NCBI GenBank assembly: GCA_020635055.1 | Contig: JACKAN010000006.1 | Span: 1 to 64,000, forward strand | Direction of reading: 5' to 3' | DNA: 64,000 nt | From: Pseudobdellovibrionaceae bacterium | GTDB lineage: Bacteria > Bdellovibrionota > Bdellovibrionia > Bdellovibrionales > UBA1609 | In this document: one piece after another, positions 52,135 to 61,153 of the stretch | Layout of the letters: each line of letters begins with the position of its first letter | How positions within the stretch are numbered: the first letter of the stretch is position 1 | Notes under the pieces: generated by a model | The model's database searches: none | Told to the model about the DNA's origin: nothing | Seen by the model: the letters and a program-made list of their open reading frames with translations, nothing else | Program-made: the position numbers and the translations under genes

Positions 52135-53162
52135 ATAGACTCAAAGACTCATTGAGTTCTGTTTTGCTATTGAGTGCTGTGCTCATTGCTACATGGTTTT
52201 TTCTAGCTTTTGTCCTACATTTAGTTAAATCAACCAACAAAAATAAATTTTTAAATATCCAAGGGATAAGTCAGTTATATCATAATCATTTATTTGCTCA
52301 AGCCAAGGACAAACCCGTTTCCATGGTTATATTGGGTGACTCTGCCTCAATAATGTCTTTTCATCCTAAATATTTAGAATTAGATTTTTATAATTTATCC
52401 CAATTTGCGATCAGTGCAAAAGAAAGTTATAAAATATTAAAGCAAGCCAATGAAAACTATCAGCCAAATCTAAGATGTGTTTTAATTTCACACACATTGT
52501 TTTCTGATAAGTTTTGGGATATGTGGTGGTGGCAGGGGCAGGTCTCCAATCATAGAGTGAGTTATAATCACCTCCTCCAACTTAGAAAACAATTCCCTGA
52601 ACACTTCTACTTTAAAAATAACTCTTTGCTCTCATTGTCTTTAAAATACCTTCAATACTACATGAATATGAGTCCAATAAATATTGCAGATTTCCAGCAA
52701 AAATTATATGAGGAAAAATCTAAAAATAATATTTATTTTGAGATTCTAAAAGAAAATAAAGGCAGTTTTATATTGGATGATTTAGACTTTAAACCATCAC
52801 ATTTAAAAAAGTTTTTACGTCCCTGGTACAAAAATCTTATCGGAAACTTCATTGTTGACGAAATCTCAAATCATTATTTTATAAAGATCTCAGAATATGC
52901 AAGAAAGCACCATATAAGTTTACTTATAGCGCACCCACCATTTTACAAGAGCTTAATCAAAAAAGGTGGAGGAAAATACTTAGACGACTACAGTCAGTAT
53001 TTTAAAAAAATAACAAAAGAGAATGCCATAATATTAAATTCACAAATAAATTTAAAAAGGGAAGATTTTTTCGATGCCGTTCATCTTAATCAACAGGGTG
53101 CGATCAAATACTCTTCTTATATTAATGATGAGCTAAAAAGCAAAGCTCCACATTGTTTTTAA
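52128..53162 (+). CDS. Membrane-anchored SGNH-type acyltransferase/hydrolase 1
   Basis: A 344-aa protein with an N-terminal membrane helix (VLLLSAVLIATWFFLAFVLH) and a periplasmic SGNH-like domain. Block I is VILGDSASIM with Ser about residue 72; block V is FDAVHLNQQGA, providing the catalytic Asp 316 and His 319. Proteins of this kind (AlgX/AlgJ, PatB, DltD) complete acyl transfer started by an MBOAT. It overlaps the SelD-like gene by 7 bp and the convergent MBOAT gene by 4 bp. The acceptor is unknown. Confidence 0.8.
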   Translation: MLNRLKDSLSSVLLLSAVLIATWFFLAFVLHLVKSTNKNKFLNIQGISQLYHNHLFAQAKDKPVSMVILGDSASIMSFHPKYLELDFYNLSQFAISAKESYKILKQANENYQPNLRCVLISHTLFSDKFWDMWWWQGQVSNHRVSYNHLLQLRKQFPEHFYFKNNSLLSLSLKYLQYYMNMSPINIADFQQKLYEEKSKNNIYFEILKENKGSFILDDLDFKPSHLKKFLRPWYKNLIGNFIVDEISNHYFIKISEYARKHHISLLIAHPPFYKSLIKKGGGKYLDDYSQYFKKITKENAIILNSQINLKREDFFDAVHLNQQGAIKYSSYINDELKSKAPHCF

Positions 53163-54523
53163 ATATGTAAGTAAACAAAGTGACCGTCAGAAAAATTTCC
53201 AGTAAAAGGCAAAATTAAAACTAGCAAAATAAATTTTGTGAGCATGATACCTAAATTATTATTTTTAGTTAGAATAAAATTTCCCATGACAGAGAACTTC
53301 TTAAGAATAAATAAGAAAAAAAGAGATATGATTGCATTAATAATAAACTGGCTGCTAAGTAAATCAAATTGAAAGTTTTGATCAGAAACTAGAATATTTC
53401 TTATAAAATTTAAGATGGTGGATATATCTCTATTTACAAAAAATATCCAAGAAAGTGAAATAAAACTAAAGTTTAAGAGAATTAAAATTGGGTTTAAATA
53501 GTTTGGTAATTTAATTTGTTTTTTATTTAATTTGTCTTTTACAAAAGAATATACAAGTATTCCTATCGCATGAAATAAGCCCCATAGAACAAAACCTACA
53601 TAAAAGCCATGCCATAAACCAGACAGAGCAAAGATAAAAATTATGCAAAAAACAATCGGCCATCTTTTGATTATAGTGATTGGTAAAAATACATAATCCA
53701 CAAACCAACGCCCAAGCGTTATGTGCCATCTGCGCCAAAATTCAATAGGAGTCTTGCTGAAAAGTGGGTTATTAAAGTTAAGTGGTATGTTTATACCCAA
53801 AAGATGACTCACGCCAAAAGACAAATTAAAGTAACTAGAAAAATCACAATATATTTGTATGGAATACAAACACAATGCTAGGAGTGACAGCCAAGCATTT
53901 TGAATAGAGCCATTAAAAATTTCTTCTGTGAAAGGAGCCAAATTATTTGCGATACAAAATTTCTTTACTAGGCCCCAAGCTATCCAATACAAAGCCTGAA
54001 AAATACTAGAATGATTAATTGAATCAGGTTGAATTATTTGAGAATTTAAGTTTTTATATCTATCAATGGGACCCACCAATAATTCTGGGAAGAAAGCTAA
54101 ATAGTTAAATATATTTGAAAAATTTATTGGAAATCTATGTTTTCTGAAATCAATAATATAAGAGATGGCTTTTAGTGAGTAAAATGAAATACCTGCAATA
54201 TTAAGACCCATAGAGCTATTGTTTGGCAACAAGGACATTCCCTGTTTAAAAAATAATTTAACAAAAACCAAAATGGAAATAAGTGTTATAATAAACATAA
54301 TTTGGATCCATTTATAGTTTTTTGATCTATTTATTACCATAGCTGCTGTCCAAGACAATGAACTCACCAACAACAAAAATAAAAAACTGAAGGTACCAAA
54401 ACTGAATAGAAAAAGAATATTTCCTATAAACAGCGCAATGTATTTTTTATTTGCAGGGAGAAGGTTGTAATAAAATAAAAATGCAATAAAGCTAAATAAA
54501 AATTGCCATGAGTATAAATTCAT
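53159..54523 (-). CDS. MBOAT O-acyltransferase (AlgI/DltB-like)
   Basis: A 454-aa polytopic membrane protein. The MBOAT signatures are SSYFNLSFGVSHLLGINIPLN-type core sequence, FWRRWHITLGRWFVDY and the catalytic His segment GLWHGFYVGFVLWGLFHA. AlgI, PatA and DltB move acyl groups across the inner membrane onto polysaccharides or teichoic acids. The acyl donor could be one of the two nearby carrier proteins. It is alone on its strand, convergent with SGNH protein 1 and divergent from SGNH protein 2. Confidence 0.9.
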   Translation of the reverse strand: MNLYSWQFLFSFIAFLFYYNLLPANKKYIALFIGNILFLFSFGTFSFLFLLLVSSLSWTAAMVINRSKNYKWIQIMFIITLISILVFVKLFFKQGMSLLPNNSSMGLNIAGISFYSLKAISYIIDFRKHRFPINFSNIFNYLAFFPELLVGPIDRYKNLNSQIIQPDSINHSSIFQALYWIAWGLVKKFCIANNLAPFTEEIFNGSIQNAWLSLLALCLYSIQIYCDFSSYFNLSFGVSHLLGINIPLNFNNPLFSKTPIEFWRRWHITLGRWFVDYVFLPITIIKRWPIVFCIIFIFALSGLWHGFYVGFVLWGLFHAIGILVYSFVKDKLNKKQIKLPNYLNPILILLNFSFISLSWIFFVNRDISTILNFIRNILVSDQNFQFDLLSSQFIINAIISLFFLFILKKFSVMGNFILTKNNNLGIMLTKFILLVLILPFTGNFSDGHFVYLHI

Positions 54524-54664
54524 TAACTAAATTCTATATTAATATTTAAGCAATATGTAATAACGCGCATAGCGTTAGTGGTCTAGTTGAACCCATTAAT
54601 ATTAAAACTGCTAGCCATTTTTAATATGTTTTCTATATTCTTTTTACATGGAAAAAGGGGAAAA

Positions 54665-56224
54665 ATGATAAAAAAGAATCGTCATGTTTTTTTGATACTA
54701 TTTCTAATATTAATATTGAGTCTTGGATTTTTAATAGAACATTTCTTACTATTAGAAAATGAGTTTATACCAGATAAAAATGCGTTTCGAGTACTTTGCG
54801 TTGGTGATTCTATCAGCTTTAAATATCCACGATATCTGGAACATTACTTAAACTCTTTAGATACAGATAATAAATACCAAGTGCGCAGGATAATCCGTTA
54901 TGGTGACTCACCTAAAAACATATCTCAGGAAACAATTAATGTATCAAAACAATATCGACCTGACATAATTATAGGAATGTATGGAGCTTATGATTATTCT
55001 GGAAATAGAAGTGATTTTTTTGAAAACAACCGAAGAGAAAACGAAAAATTTTTTGGTTTTTTGAATATAATACGAATTAAAAAACCCATTTTTAGACTTA
55101 TGGATAAAATGGGTTTAAATGACAGTTGGATATATCTACTTTTAAAATACTCATCTAAATTTAGCTCTCATGATCAAATCCTTTTCATCCACAGTTATAT
55201 GGAACACAAAGATTTTAGTTCTAAAAGTTTAAAATTTATGAACCAATACAAGGATTTTTTAGAAAACAACATAAAAAATGATATCCCTTTGTTAAATCTA
55301 AACTCAGGGAAAACTGCTAAAAATGAAGAAATTTACTATCAAATATTAAGGAGCTATCGTGTTTTGGCTGCTCTAAAAACTCACATTTCGTACATATTAT
55401 TCACTAAGAGTAAAAATAAAAAACTCAACCGTCTTAAAGAAACAATACAGAGCGATTATCTAGTTAGCAAGTTGGCCACACCCTCACTTTTAAATTCCAT
55501 TGAATGCAATCAATCCACAGAAAACAAAAATTCCTGTTTTGATGCAACCATCACCCCCATTTTTTTTACAGCAAAACTCATGCAACTTTTAAGTAATAAT
55601 GAGCTTTTATTAAATGAGGAATTTTATGGAATTAGCACAAAGTTTATAGAGTATTACTATTTAAGGAATAATAAAGATTTAGACAGTTTGTACTCATTTG
55701 ATAACCATATAGGTTTAGTAAACTCTAATTTTTCTATTTGGGAAAGTTATAGAAAACAGATTCCGGAATTTGACGAAAATTCAGAACTAAAGAATGTCGA
55801 TTTAGCTATAAAAAACAAAATAAATGAGTTCCCCTTTTCGTACAAAAAGCTCTTAGATAGAGAAAACATTGATTTTCTTCCAGATAACAGAGAACATATT
55901 GGAAAAGTAAATTCAGAAATCCATTCTTCTTTAAAGAATATCTTAAAAAATAAAGAGGCTAATTTAAAAAAACTCTATTTTATCAGCCATTCCGAATTCG
56001 ACTCAGATGAAGAGCTGGCTAAATTAAATCTTAATAGCGAAATAAACGTCTATCCATCCAATTTGTTCTTTGGTGATCTATTAGCTAGTGATGGTTACTC
56101 CTCTGTATATTCGGATCGTGTAGCAAAAAAATTAGGGCATCTAACAACTCTCGGTAATCAGATTCTCGCAAAAAAATTAACCATACTCATATTGAACGAC
56201 TTCTCAAAAACAACTGAGAAATAG
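54665..56224 (+). CDS. Membrane-anchored SGNH-like protein 2
   Basis: A 519-aa protein from the ATG at 54665, which follows AAAAGGGG; the frame remains open upstream to 54587. One N-terminal helix (VFLILFLILILSLGFLIEH) is followed by a periplasmic domain with block I VLCVGDSISF (Ser about residue 49) and MYGAYDYSGN at about the place of the Asn-bearing block. A C-terminal HLTTLGNQILAKKL resembles block V, with a His but no clear partner Asp. The central ~250 residues are a large insertion without a known family. Ninety bases after its stop comes carrier protein 2. Confidence 0.72.
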   Translation: MIKKNRHVFLILFLILILSLGFLIEHFLLLENEFIPDKNAFRVLCVGDSISFKYPRYLEHYLNSLDTDNKYQVRRIIRYGDSPKNISQETINVSKQYRPDIIIGMYGAYDYSGNRSDFFENNRRENEKFFGFLNIIRIKKPIFRLMDKMGLNDSWIYLLLKYSSKFSSHDQILFIHSYMEHKDFSSKSLKFMNQYKDFLENNIKNDIPLLNLNSGKTAKNEEIYYQILRSYRVLAALKTHISYILFTKSKNKKLNRLKETIQSDYLVSKLATPSLLNSIECNQSTENKNSCFDATITPIFFTAKLMQLLSNNELLLNEEFYGISTKFIEYYYLRNNKDLDSLYSFDNHIGLVNSNFSIWESYRKQIPEFDENSELKNVDLAIKNKINEFPFSYKKLLDRENIDFLPDNREHIGKVNSEIHSSLKNILKNKEANLKKLYFISHSEFDSDEELAKLNLNSEINVYPSNLFFGDLLASDGYSSVYSDRVAKKLGHLTTLGNQILAKKLTILILNDFSKTTEK

Positions 56225-56310
56225 CTGCTAGGAATTGAATGTCACATTGCACCAGGGACTTAATGAGACCATTACTTTTAGTATAAAATACATTTAAATT
56301 AGGAAAGAAA

Positions 56311-56550
56311 ATGACTAAACCCAGTGAAAAAGAACTTTTAGATTGGTTGATGAACGAACTCAACTTGAGTGAAAATGAAGTTAAAACTCAAAAACAACTC
56401 TATTCAAATGGAATTATTAGTTCATTTACTATAGTAAAACTGATCCGTTTTATAGAAACTAAAATAAATTCACGGGTTTGTGAAGAAAATTTAGCCTTAG
56501 AAAACTTTGAGTCTTTCGATTCCATATTAAATAAAGTATTAGCCAAATGA
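56311..56550 (+). CDS. Acyl carrier protein 2
   Basis: A 79-aa carrier-like protein: LYSNGIISSFTIVKLIRFIE is the helix II region. The attachment Ser is probably S38, in the place of the Ser of the usual DSL motif; the preceding Asp is replaced by Ser. A conserved ENFESFDSI helix IV follows. Its stop overlaps the methyltransferase start by 4 bp (ATGA). It is distinct from carrier protein 1 and probably handles a different acyl group. Confidence 0.75.
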   Translation: MTKPSEKELLDWLMNELNLSENEVKTQKQLYSNGIISSFTIVKLIRFIETKINSRVCEENLALENFESFDSILNKVLAK

Positions 56551-57152
56551 AAATAAATTTTTATAATTTTGCCAGGTTATTCTTTATTGTTTTAACTGTC
56601 TTTGGCATAAGTAAATCCATTGAATGGGTGTTTTTGCTTAACAACTATCATGGTTGGATACTCTTTACTTATTATTGCGTAGAGTTATTTATTTTTATTA
56701 AAGGTCGACCCGCAAAAATATATGGTCATAGTGCAAAAGAACTATTTGTACCTTTATTTACAGTTTCCACCATTTATTTATTCAACCCTGAAGGAGATGT
56801 ATTAATTGGAGAACTTGTTTCTAGTTTATTTTTTATACTGGGGTATTCACTTCTTTTTGTCTCCTTGCTCACAATCGGAAAGAGTTTTGATGTAACGCCC
56901 TCACTAAAAAAAATAATTACAAAAGGCATTTATAAATACATTCGACATCCCATGTATTTAGCCTATATTTTTTTAAATATACAATATTTACTTTCCGTCT
57001 ATTCATTTCACAACTTTTGTGTTTTATGGTTATTTTTATTTTGTATGTTTGTAAGGATCAAAATTGAAGAAGATTTTCTTTTGAACCACTCAGAAGAATA
57101 CAAAGCATACACTCTTGGCGTAAAATATAAGCTCTTTCCTTATATATACTAA
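56547..57152 (+). CDS. Membrane methyltransferase, ICMT/PEMT-like
   Basis: A 201-aa polytopic membrane protein. The C-terminal half has GIYKYIRHPMYLAYIF and the SAM-binding EEDFLLNHSEEYKAYTLGVKY (cut into two segments here), typical of isoprenylcysteine carboxyl methyltransferase and phospholipid methyltransferase relatives. Such bacterial members methylate lipids, small carboxylates or unknown substrates. It overlaps carrier protein 2 by 4 bp and the convergent diiron gene by 4 bp. Confidence 0.8.
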   Translation: MKINFYNFARLFFIVLTVFGISKSIEWVFLLNNYHGWILFTYYCVELFIFIKGRPAKIYGHSAKELFVPLFTVSTIYLFNPEGDVLIGELVSSLFFILGYSLLFVSLLTIGKSFDVTPSLKKIITKGIYKYIRHPMYLAYIFLNIQYLLSVYSFHNFCVLWLFLFCMFVRIKIEEDFLLNHSEEYKAYTLGVKYKLFPYIY

Positions 57153-58003
57153 TTTAAACGAAGTCCTATGTTCTCTAACTTCTTTAAGATAGTCCTGGTG
57201 ACGTCATTTCTAAAAGTTAACTGTTTAGGATTCTGGAATGCAAGGTCAGATATTTTAACTGGTTCAGAAAATACTCCGACATAAATCTCGGGGTTATAAA
57301 AAGATAACCAGTTGGTTTCAATAAAATCTCTGATGTGTTTTTTGAAACTTAAGTTAACTCCCTTGTTTACAAATTCTGTTTTTTGAACAAAGTATTTGAT
57401 TGCCGCTTCTCCAAAAGCAAGATGTGAAGTCTCTTCCAGTAAATGCTGTGCATTTATTCTTTTGACTAACTCATTAACATTTCTATCGCGGACTAGAGCA
57501 TTGCTGTAAAAAAGAGATATTTGTTCAAAAATATATATTTTTACAAAAATTTTTAAAATATTTTCATCCGAATCAATTTCTTGTTTTTTCACTTTAAAAA
57601 CAGGAGAAAATTTTTTACCTTGATACAAATCAATAAATTTTGAAAACCACTTACTATGATTTATTTCATCGCTAACAAAGTGTTGTATATACTCTGTTAC
57701 TAAATGAGGATAGTTTTTTTTTAAAAGGCTCTTAAAATCTAGGATCACTTGAGACTCACCAAATATATTTATACTAAAAAAATTATTAAGCTCGTTTGAC
57801 ATTATTAAAAGCTTTTCTTTCTTAGTTAAAGTCTTGTACTCATGTAAATCTCTAACCGAAACTAGGCCTTCGCTAAATAGTTGACTCTCTTTATCCAGCT
57901 CCATTGGCCAAGGAGGCGAAAATATGGAATCTGAATTGTTTTTTTCTGAAGTTAAACTAAGAGTTTTCGATTGTTGTTCCCAATCTGAATATAGTGCTTT
58001 CAC
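57149..58003 (-). CDS. AurF-like diiron N-oxygenase/oxygenase
   Basis: A 284-aa ferritin-like helical protein. The expected diiron ligands are in order: E113-x-x-H116 (SDEINHS), E160 (YIFEQIS), and H187-xxx-E191-xx-H194 (HLLEETSH), the HxxxExxH pattern of AurF and CmlI. One further Glu (E71 or E83) would complete the set. AurF-type enzymes oxidise amines to nitro or hydroxylamine groups in natural-product pathways, sometimes on carrier-bound substrates. Convergent with the methyltransferase. Its substrate is unknown. Confidence 0.72.
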   Translation of the reverse strand: MKALYSDWEQQSKTLSLTSEKNNSDSIFSPPWPMELDKESQLFSEGLVSVRDLHEYKTLTKKEKLLIMSNELNNFFSINIFGESQVILDFKSLLKKNYPHLVTEYIQHFVSDEINHSKWFSKFIDLYQGKKFSPVFKVKKQEIDSDENILKIFVKIYIFEQISLFYSNALVRDRNVNELVKRINAQHLLEETSHLAFGEAAIKYFVQKTEFVNKGVNLSFKKHIRDFIETNWLSFYNPEIYVGVFSEPVKISDLAFQNPKQLTFRNDVTRTILKKLENIGLRLN

Positions 58004-58044
58004 AATAAAATTTTACATTACTTAAATACAAAGGTCTATTAACA

Positions 58045-58062
58045 TTAAATGAGTAACTGCAA
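58045..58062. repeat. Target-site duplication, left copy
   Basis: AAATGAGTAACTGCAA at 58047-58062 is repeated exactly at 59475-59490, on either side of the inverted-repeat element between them. The bases just outside each inverted repeat (TTAAATGAGTAACT left, TGAAATGAGTAACT right) match at 13 of 14 positions, as expected for insertion-generated duplication. Confidence 0.65.
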
Positions 58063-59472
58063 TTCCGTATGAATCAAAATGAGAAAGTCTGAAATTGCTC
58101 AATAGTTTTGCAATGTTCCCTGCCAAGAAAAGTAGACATACCTATCCACCCAGTCCTAATATGGACCAGCTAGGTTTTAATTTGCGAATTTTTTGACTCA
58201 ACGAGGGGGGGGTATCGGCTCTTTCAAATAGCCACATTTTTAAGTGGCAAATTATGAAGAGTTTAGTTCGAGTTTTACCTGCAATATTGGCAAATTATAA
58301 ATGGGCATTTTTATGCTGCTAAATAAAGTTGCAAGGCGTTCCCAGAATCAGCGTTGACTACCGACCTTCTGGATTAAGCGTTTCCCCTCTCGCCAGAGGT
58401 AAAACATTTGTGAGAATAAGTGGGCTATTTGTGCCAGCCAAAAAAACACATATTTGGTAGATTACCAAAGTGACCAAAATTCGTGCCTGATGAAAAACAC
58501 CCCTCTCGTTTTTTTGTTCATTAAAGGTGACGTTTTCTATTTTAAATCTAGCCTGACCCAGCGGCGACTTCCCTTGACGTTGTTGTGTAAATGTAATGGC
58601 AGCTGGCGCGACGTCGTTTCTCTGGCACGCACCGATAAATCCACTGCAATCCATTGGCTGTGTGGAACATTTTATAAAAATCAATTTAAAACTTTTTGAA
58701 TAATCCCAGTTCGATCAAATGATGCCTCTTTAGTTGCCACAAATATTGCTTCCAGAAACACTTCCGCGAGTTGTTAATTGACATCGCGTTACCATAAAAG
58801 TTATATTCGGTTGATTCATGGCGCAAAAAGATTTTCAAATGTCCTTGTTTAATATGAAAAGTCCAAAGATCTTTGGCGCTAGCTTTCGGTTTTTTTTAAA
58901 AGCTTTCTCCAACCCGAAGGCATCGACATCGACTAAACACGCCATGCACTCTGGTGCTGAAATCCAAACACACTAAAGGCAGTCGTAGTTTTCGCGTAAG
59001 GCGAATCGTGAGGCCATTGATTGTATCTAAAACTTGCGGCCAAGCGCTGGGTATTCGACTTTATAGATATGAAAATGTTAAACACTTGCATATCTCTTTA
59101 AAACTGGGCATCGAGGTGGCTGGCTGGTTATTTGCGTTCGGTAACAGGGTTGATTGCTCGCTCGCATTTGCAGCCGGAAAGAGGTTGTGTGTAAGTCTAT
59201 ACAGTTTTGGGATGCTCGGCCATTTTCACGAGTGGTGACTTGGGGCAGAGCTTATAAAGCTATTCATAGGTATTTTGATAAAATCTCGCATGCAAGCTGT
59301 GGGTTTTAATTGGGAAGATTTTTCTAGCGAGTTAGGGCAGACATTGGCGGATACTGGCTAAGAAATTGGCCTCTAGTCTTAAGTTTGGGAGCGGCGCAGC
59401 TGTGAGAAAAGATAAAATTATAGGTAGCTAGGGCTGGCCTCTGCTGCGATAAAAAAACTCATACGGAATTGC
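58059..59472. mobile_element. Decayed insertion sequence (IS4-like by its target duplication)
   Basis: A 1.4-kb gene-free element bounded by perfect 14-bp inverted repeats, GCAATTCCGTATGA at 58059-58072 and its reverse complement at 59459-59472, within a 12-16 bp direct repeat. Long duplications of 10-13 bp are typical of IS4-type elements. No intact transposase remains: all frames are broken by stops. A + strand segment near 59040-59090 reads KRWVFDFIDMK, which may be a remnant of a DDE-transposase C-terminal region. Short + and minus frames here (for example 58358-58684, 58954-59238) have no recognisable product. Local base composition is less AT-rich than the neighbours. Confidence 0.65.
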
Positions 59473-59474
59473 TG

Positions 59475-59490
59475 AAATGAGTAACTGCAA
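59475..59490. repeat. Target-site duplication, right copy
   Basis: Exact second copy of the 16-base sequence at 58047-58062, two bases outside the right inverted repeat of the decayed insertion sequence. It marks where that element entered non-coding DNA between the diiron oxygenase gene and the next minus-strand gene. Confidence 0.65.
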
Positions 59491-59522
59491 ATCTCCCAAA
59501 TTGAGTCAATCTCTAAACACTT

Positions 59523-61103
59523 TTACTTTGGTTGCTCGCAGAGATTTGGGTCATCACATTTGTATTTTAAAAAGGGTACACCTGTATACTTTAATAGTAA
59601 ATTTTCTTTTATAGTGGCCTGTAAATTCTCATTAAAATAATTTCGCAGAGATAGGTTATCGACTTTGGTTTGGCTTGAAATCTTATCAAGCTTACTAAAA
59701 TACCATTTATAGTACATTAGATACATTTTTTTATCTATCAATTCAGAAATATCTATACGAGGGGATTCATAATTTTGATTTGGATAAATATTCTTCCAAT
59801 TGTTGAAATTCGTATTATAGTATTCAGTAAAAAGAATTTTATTTTTCATTAAATCTTCGAGCAAGTAATAAGCCGCTTTTATTTTACCGAGTGTATTCAA
59901 TTTCCAACCTAATTTGTAATTCTCATTCTCCTCTATCATTAAATCAGAAGGTGTTATCAAGGGCAGATGTGAATGGTCTATAAAATGAAAGTTATATTTA
60001 TCTAAAACTGTTTTAATTCTATCCTTTAATTTCATGTAATTCTCAGTTTGTATCAGTTCTTGATTTAGCTCTAGGCTGGGTGGCAAATAGTAGATAAAGT
60101 TAATTTTATTTAAATATAAGTAATGGGAAATAAAATCTATCCATTCAATATAAAAATCAATATCCCGATTTTTAATTTTAAGCTTTTTGGGAGTTAAAAT
60201 TGGGGCTCTTAAATCGGAGGATAAATAATAACCTCTAATATTGTTTATATCTGAATTAATTTTGTAATCTATTTCTTTGTTTGTGTGCTCTATGTCTTTA
60301 TTGTTTTTACTTCTCAGATTTGAGTTTGTTATTATTTCACTTAAATATTGCGTTGGCCAAATGGGCTTTCTTAATTTTAATTGAATTCTCTTTTTTATTT
60401 TCTCTTCAGATTTTTTAGAGCCATCCCAACTATAGGAGTTTTGACCTTCTTTGTCATATCTCGGTAATGTATATGAAACGGGATCTAGCATTTTTTTCCA
60501 GTCCTCAGAATATAACCTCAAGGCTAAATCATAATCATCGCCATGCTTAAAATAATTGGCAATTTTTATAGATTGGCTTGAAAGCTCAGAATGTTTCTCA
60601 GAAATTTTCTGAAGAAGATGAATCGCTTCCAGTGTAGCAGCCAAATCAGTTTTATGGCTTGGATTAATATTTTTAAAGTCGTTGGAGAAAATAATCGTTT
60701 TAGTCTCTGGCTGACTTAGGGCATGATAAAAATAAAAGATAAAATCTCTAGGCCCCATATATGGCCCACCCATTGTATAAAATGTATGGTTTTTGATAGT
60801 AAGATCACGAAATATATAATTAAGAATTTCGCTAAATAATGAATGTGAACCCTGAATATTAGTAATGTTAAAATTAAAATATTTTGAATTTGCATTTGTA
60901 TTGGCTAAAATTTCATTAGAAATTATAACATGGCGATTTTTAGAATCATTATTTTTTGAAAATAAGAACGATTGCCTTACATTTTTTTTCAAATCTGGAA
61001 ATGAATATTCTAACACTGATAATGAATTCTTAAAATAGTTATAACTAATTGCCGAAATTATTAGTAAACTTAGGACTAAAATGAACAATTTGTTTCTAGA
61101 CAT
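59523..61103 (-). CDS. Membrane-anchored protein, distant SGNH/DltD-like
   Basis: A 526-aa protein with one N-terminal membrane helix (LFILVLSLLIISAISYNYF) and a long exported part. The order of elements is loosely like DltD/SGNH proteins: an early strand HVIISNEILANTN where a GxS would be expected, and a late LGWKLNTLGKIKAAYYL resembling block V. The catalytic Ser, Asp and His are not evident, so it may be a non-catalytic relative. No clear family. Divergent (50 bp) from SGNH protein 3. Confidence 0.6.
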   Translation of the reverse strand: MSRNKLFILVLSLLIISAISYNYFKNSLSVLEYSFPDLKKNVRQSFLFSKNNDSKNRHVIISNEILANTNANSKYFNFNITNIQGSHSLFSEILNYIFRDLTIKNHTFYTMGGPYMGPRDFIFYFYHALSQPETKTIIFSNDFKNINPSHKTDLAATLEAIHLLQKISEKHSELSSQSIKIANYFKHGDDYDLALRLYSEDWKKMLDPVSYTLPRYDKEGQNSYSWDGSKKSEEKIKKRIQLKLRKPIWPTQYLSEIITNSNLRSKNNKDIEHTNKEIDYKINSDINNIRGYYLSSDLRAPILTPKKLKIKNRDIDFYIEWIDFISHYLYLNKINFIYYLPPSLELNQELIQTENYMKLKDRIKTVLDKYNFHFIDHSHLPLITPSDLMIEENENYKLGWKLNTLGKIKAAYYLLEDLMKNKILFTEYYNTNFNNWKNIYPNQNYESPRIDISELIDKKMYLMYYKWYFSKLDKISSQTKVDNLSLRNYFNENLQATIKENLLLKYTGVPFLKYKCDDPNLCEQPK

Positions 61104-61153
61104 AGACTCAGATTAACTTTCAATGTTAATCTTGACAAGGGCATAAGACAATA

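Noticed and set aside
50411..54523. A true D-alanylation (dlt) operon
   Set aside because: No DltA-type ligase, the gene order differs, and teichoic acids are not expected in a Gram-negative cell.
58358..58684. A 108-codon minus-strand open frame inside the decayed insertion sequence
   Set aside because: No signal, domain or ribosome site; other frames here are equally open in patches and the region lies between insertion-sequence ends.
58954..59238. A 94-codon + strand open frame inside the decayed insertion sequence
   Set aside because: No start context and no recognisable family; a neighbouring frame, broken by stops, looks more like transposase remnants.
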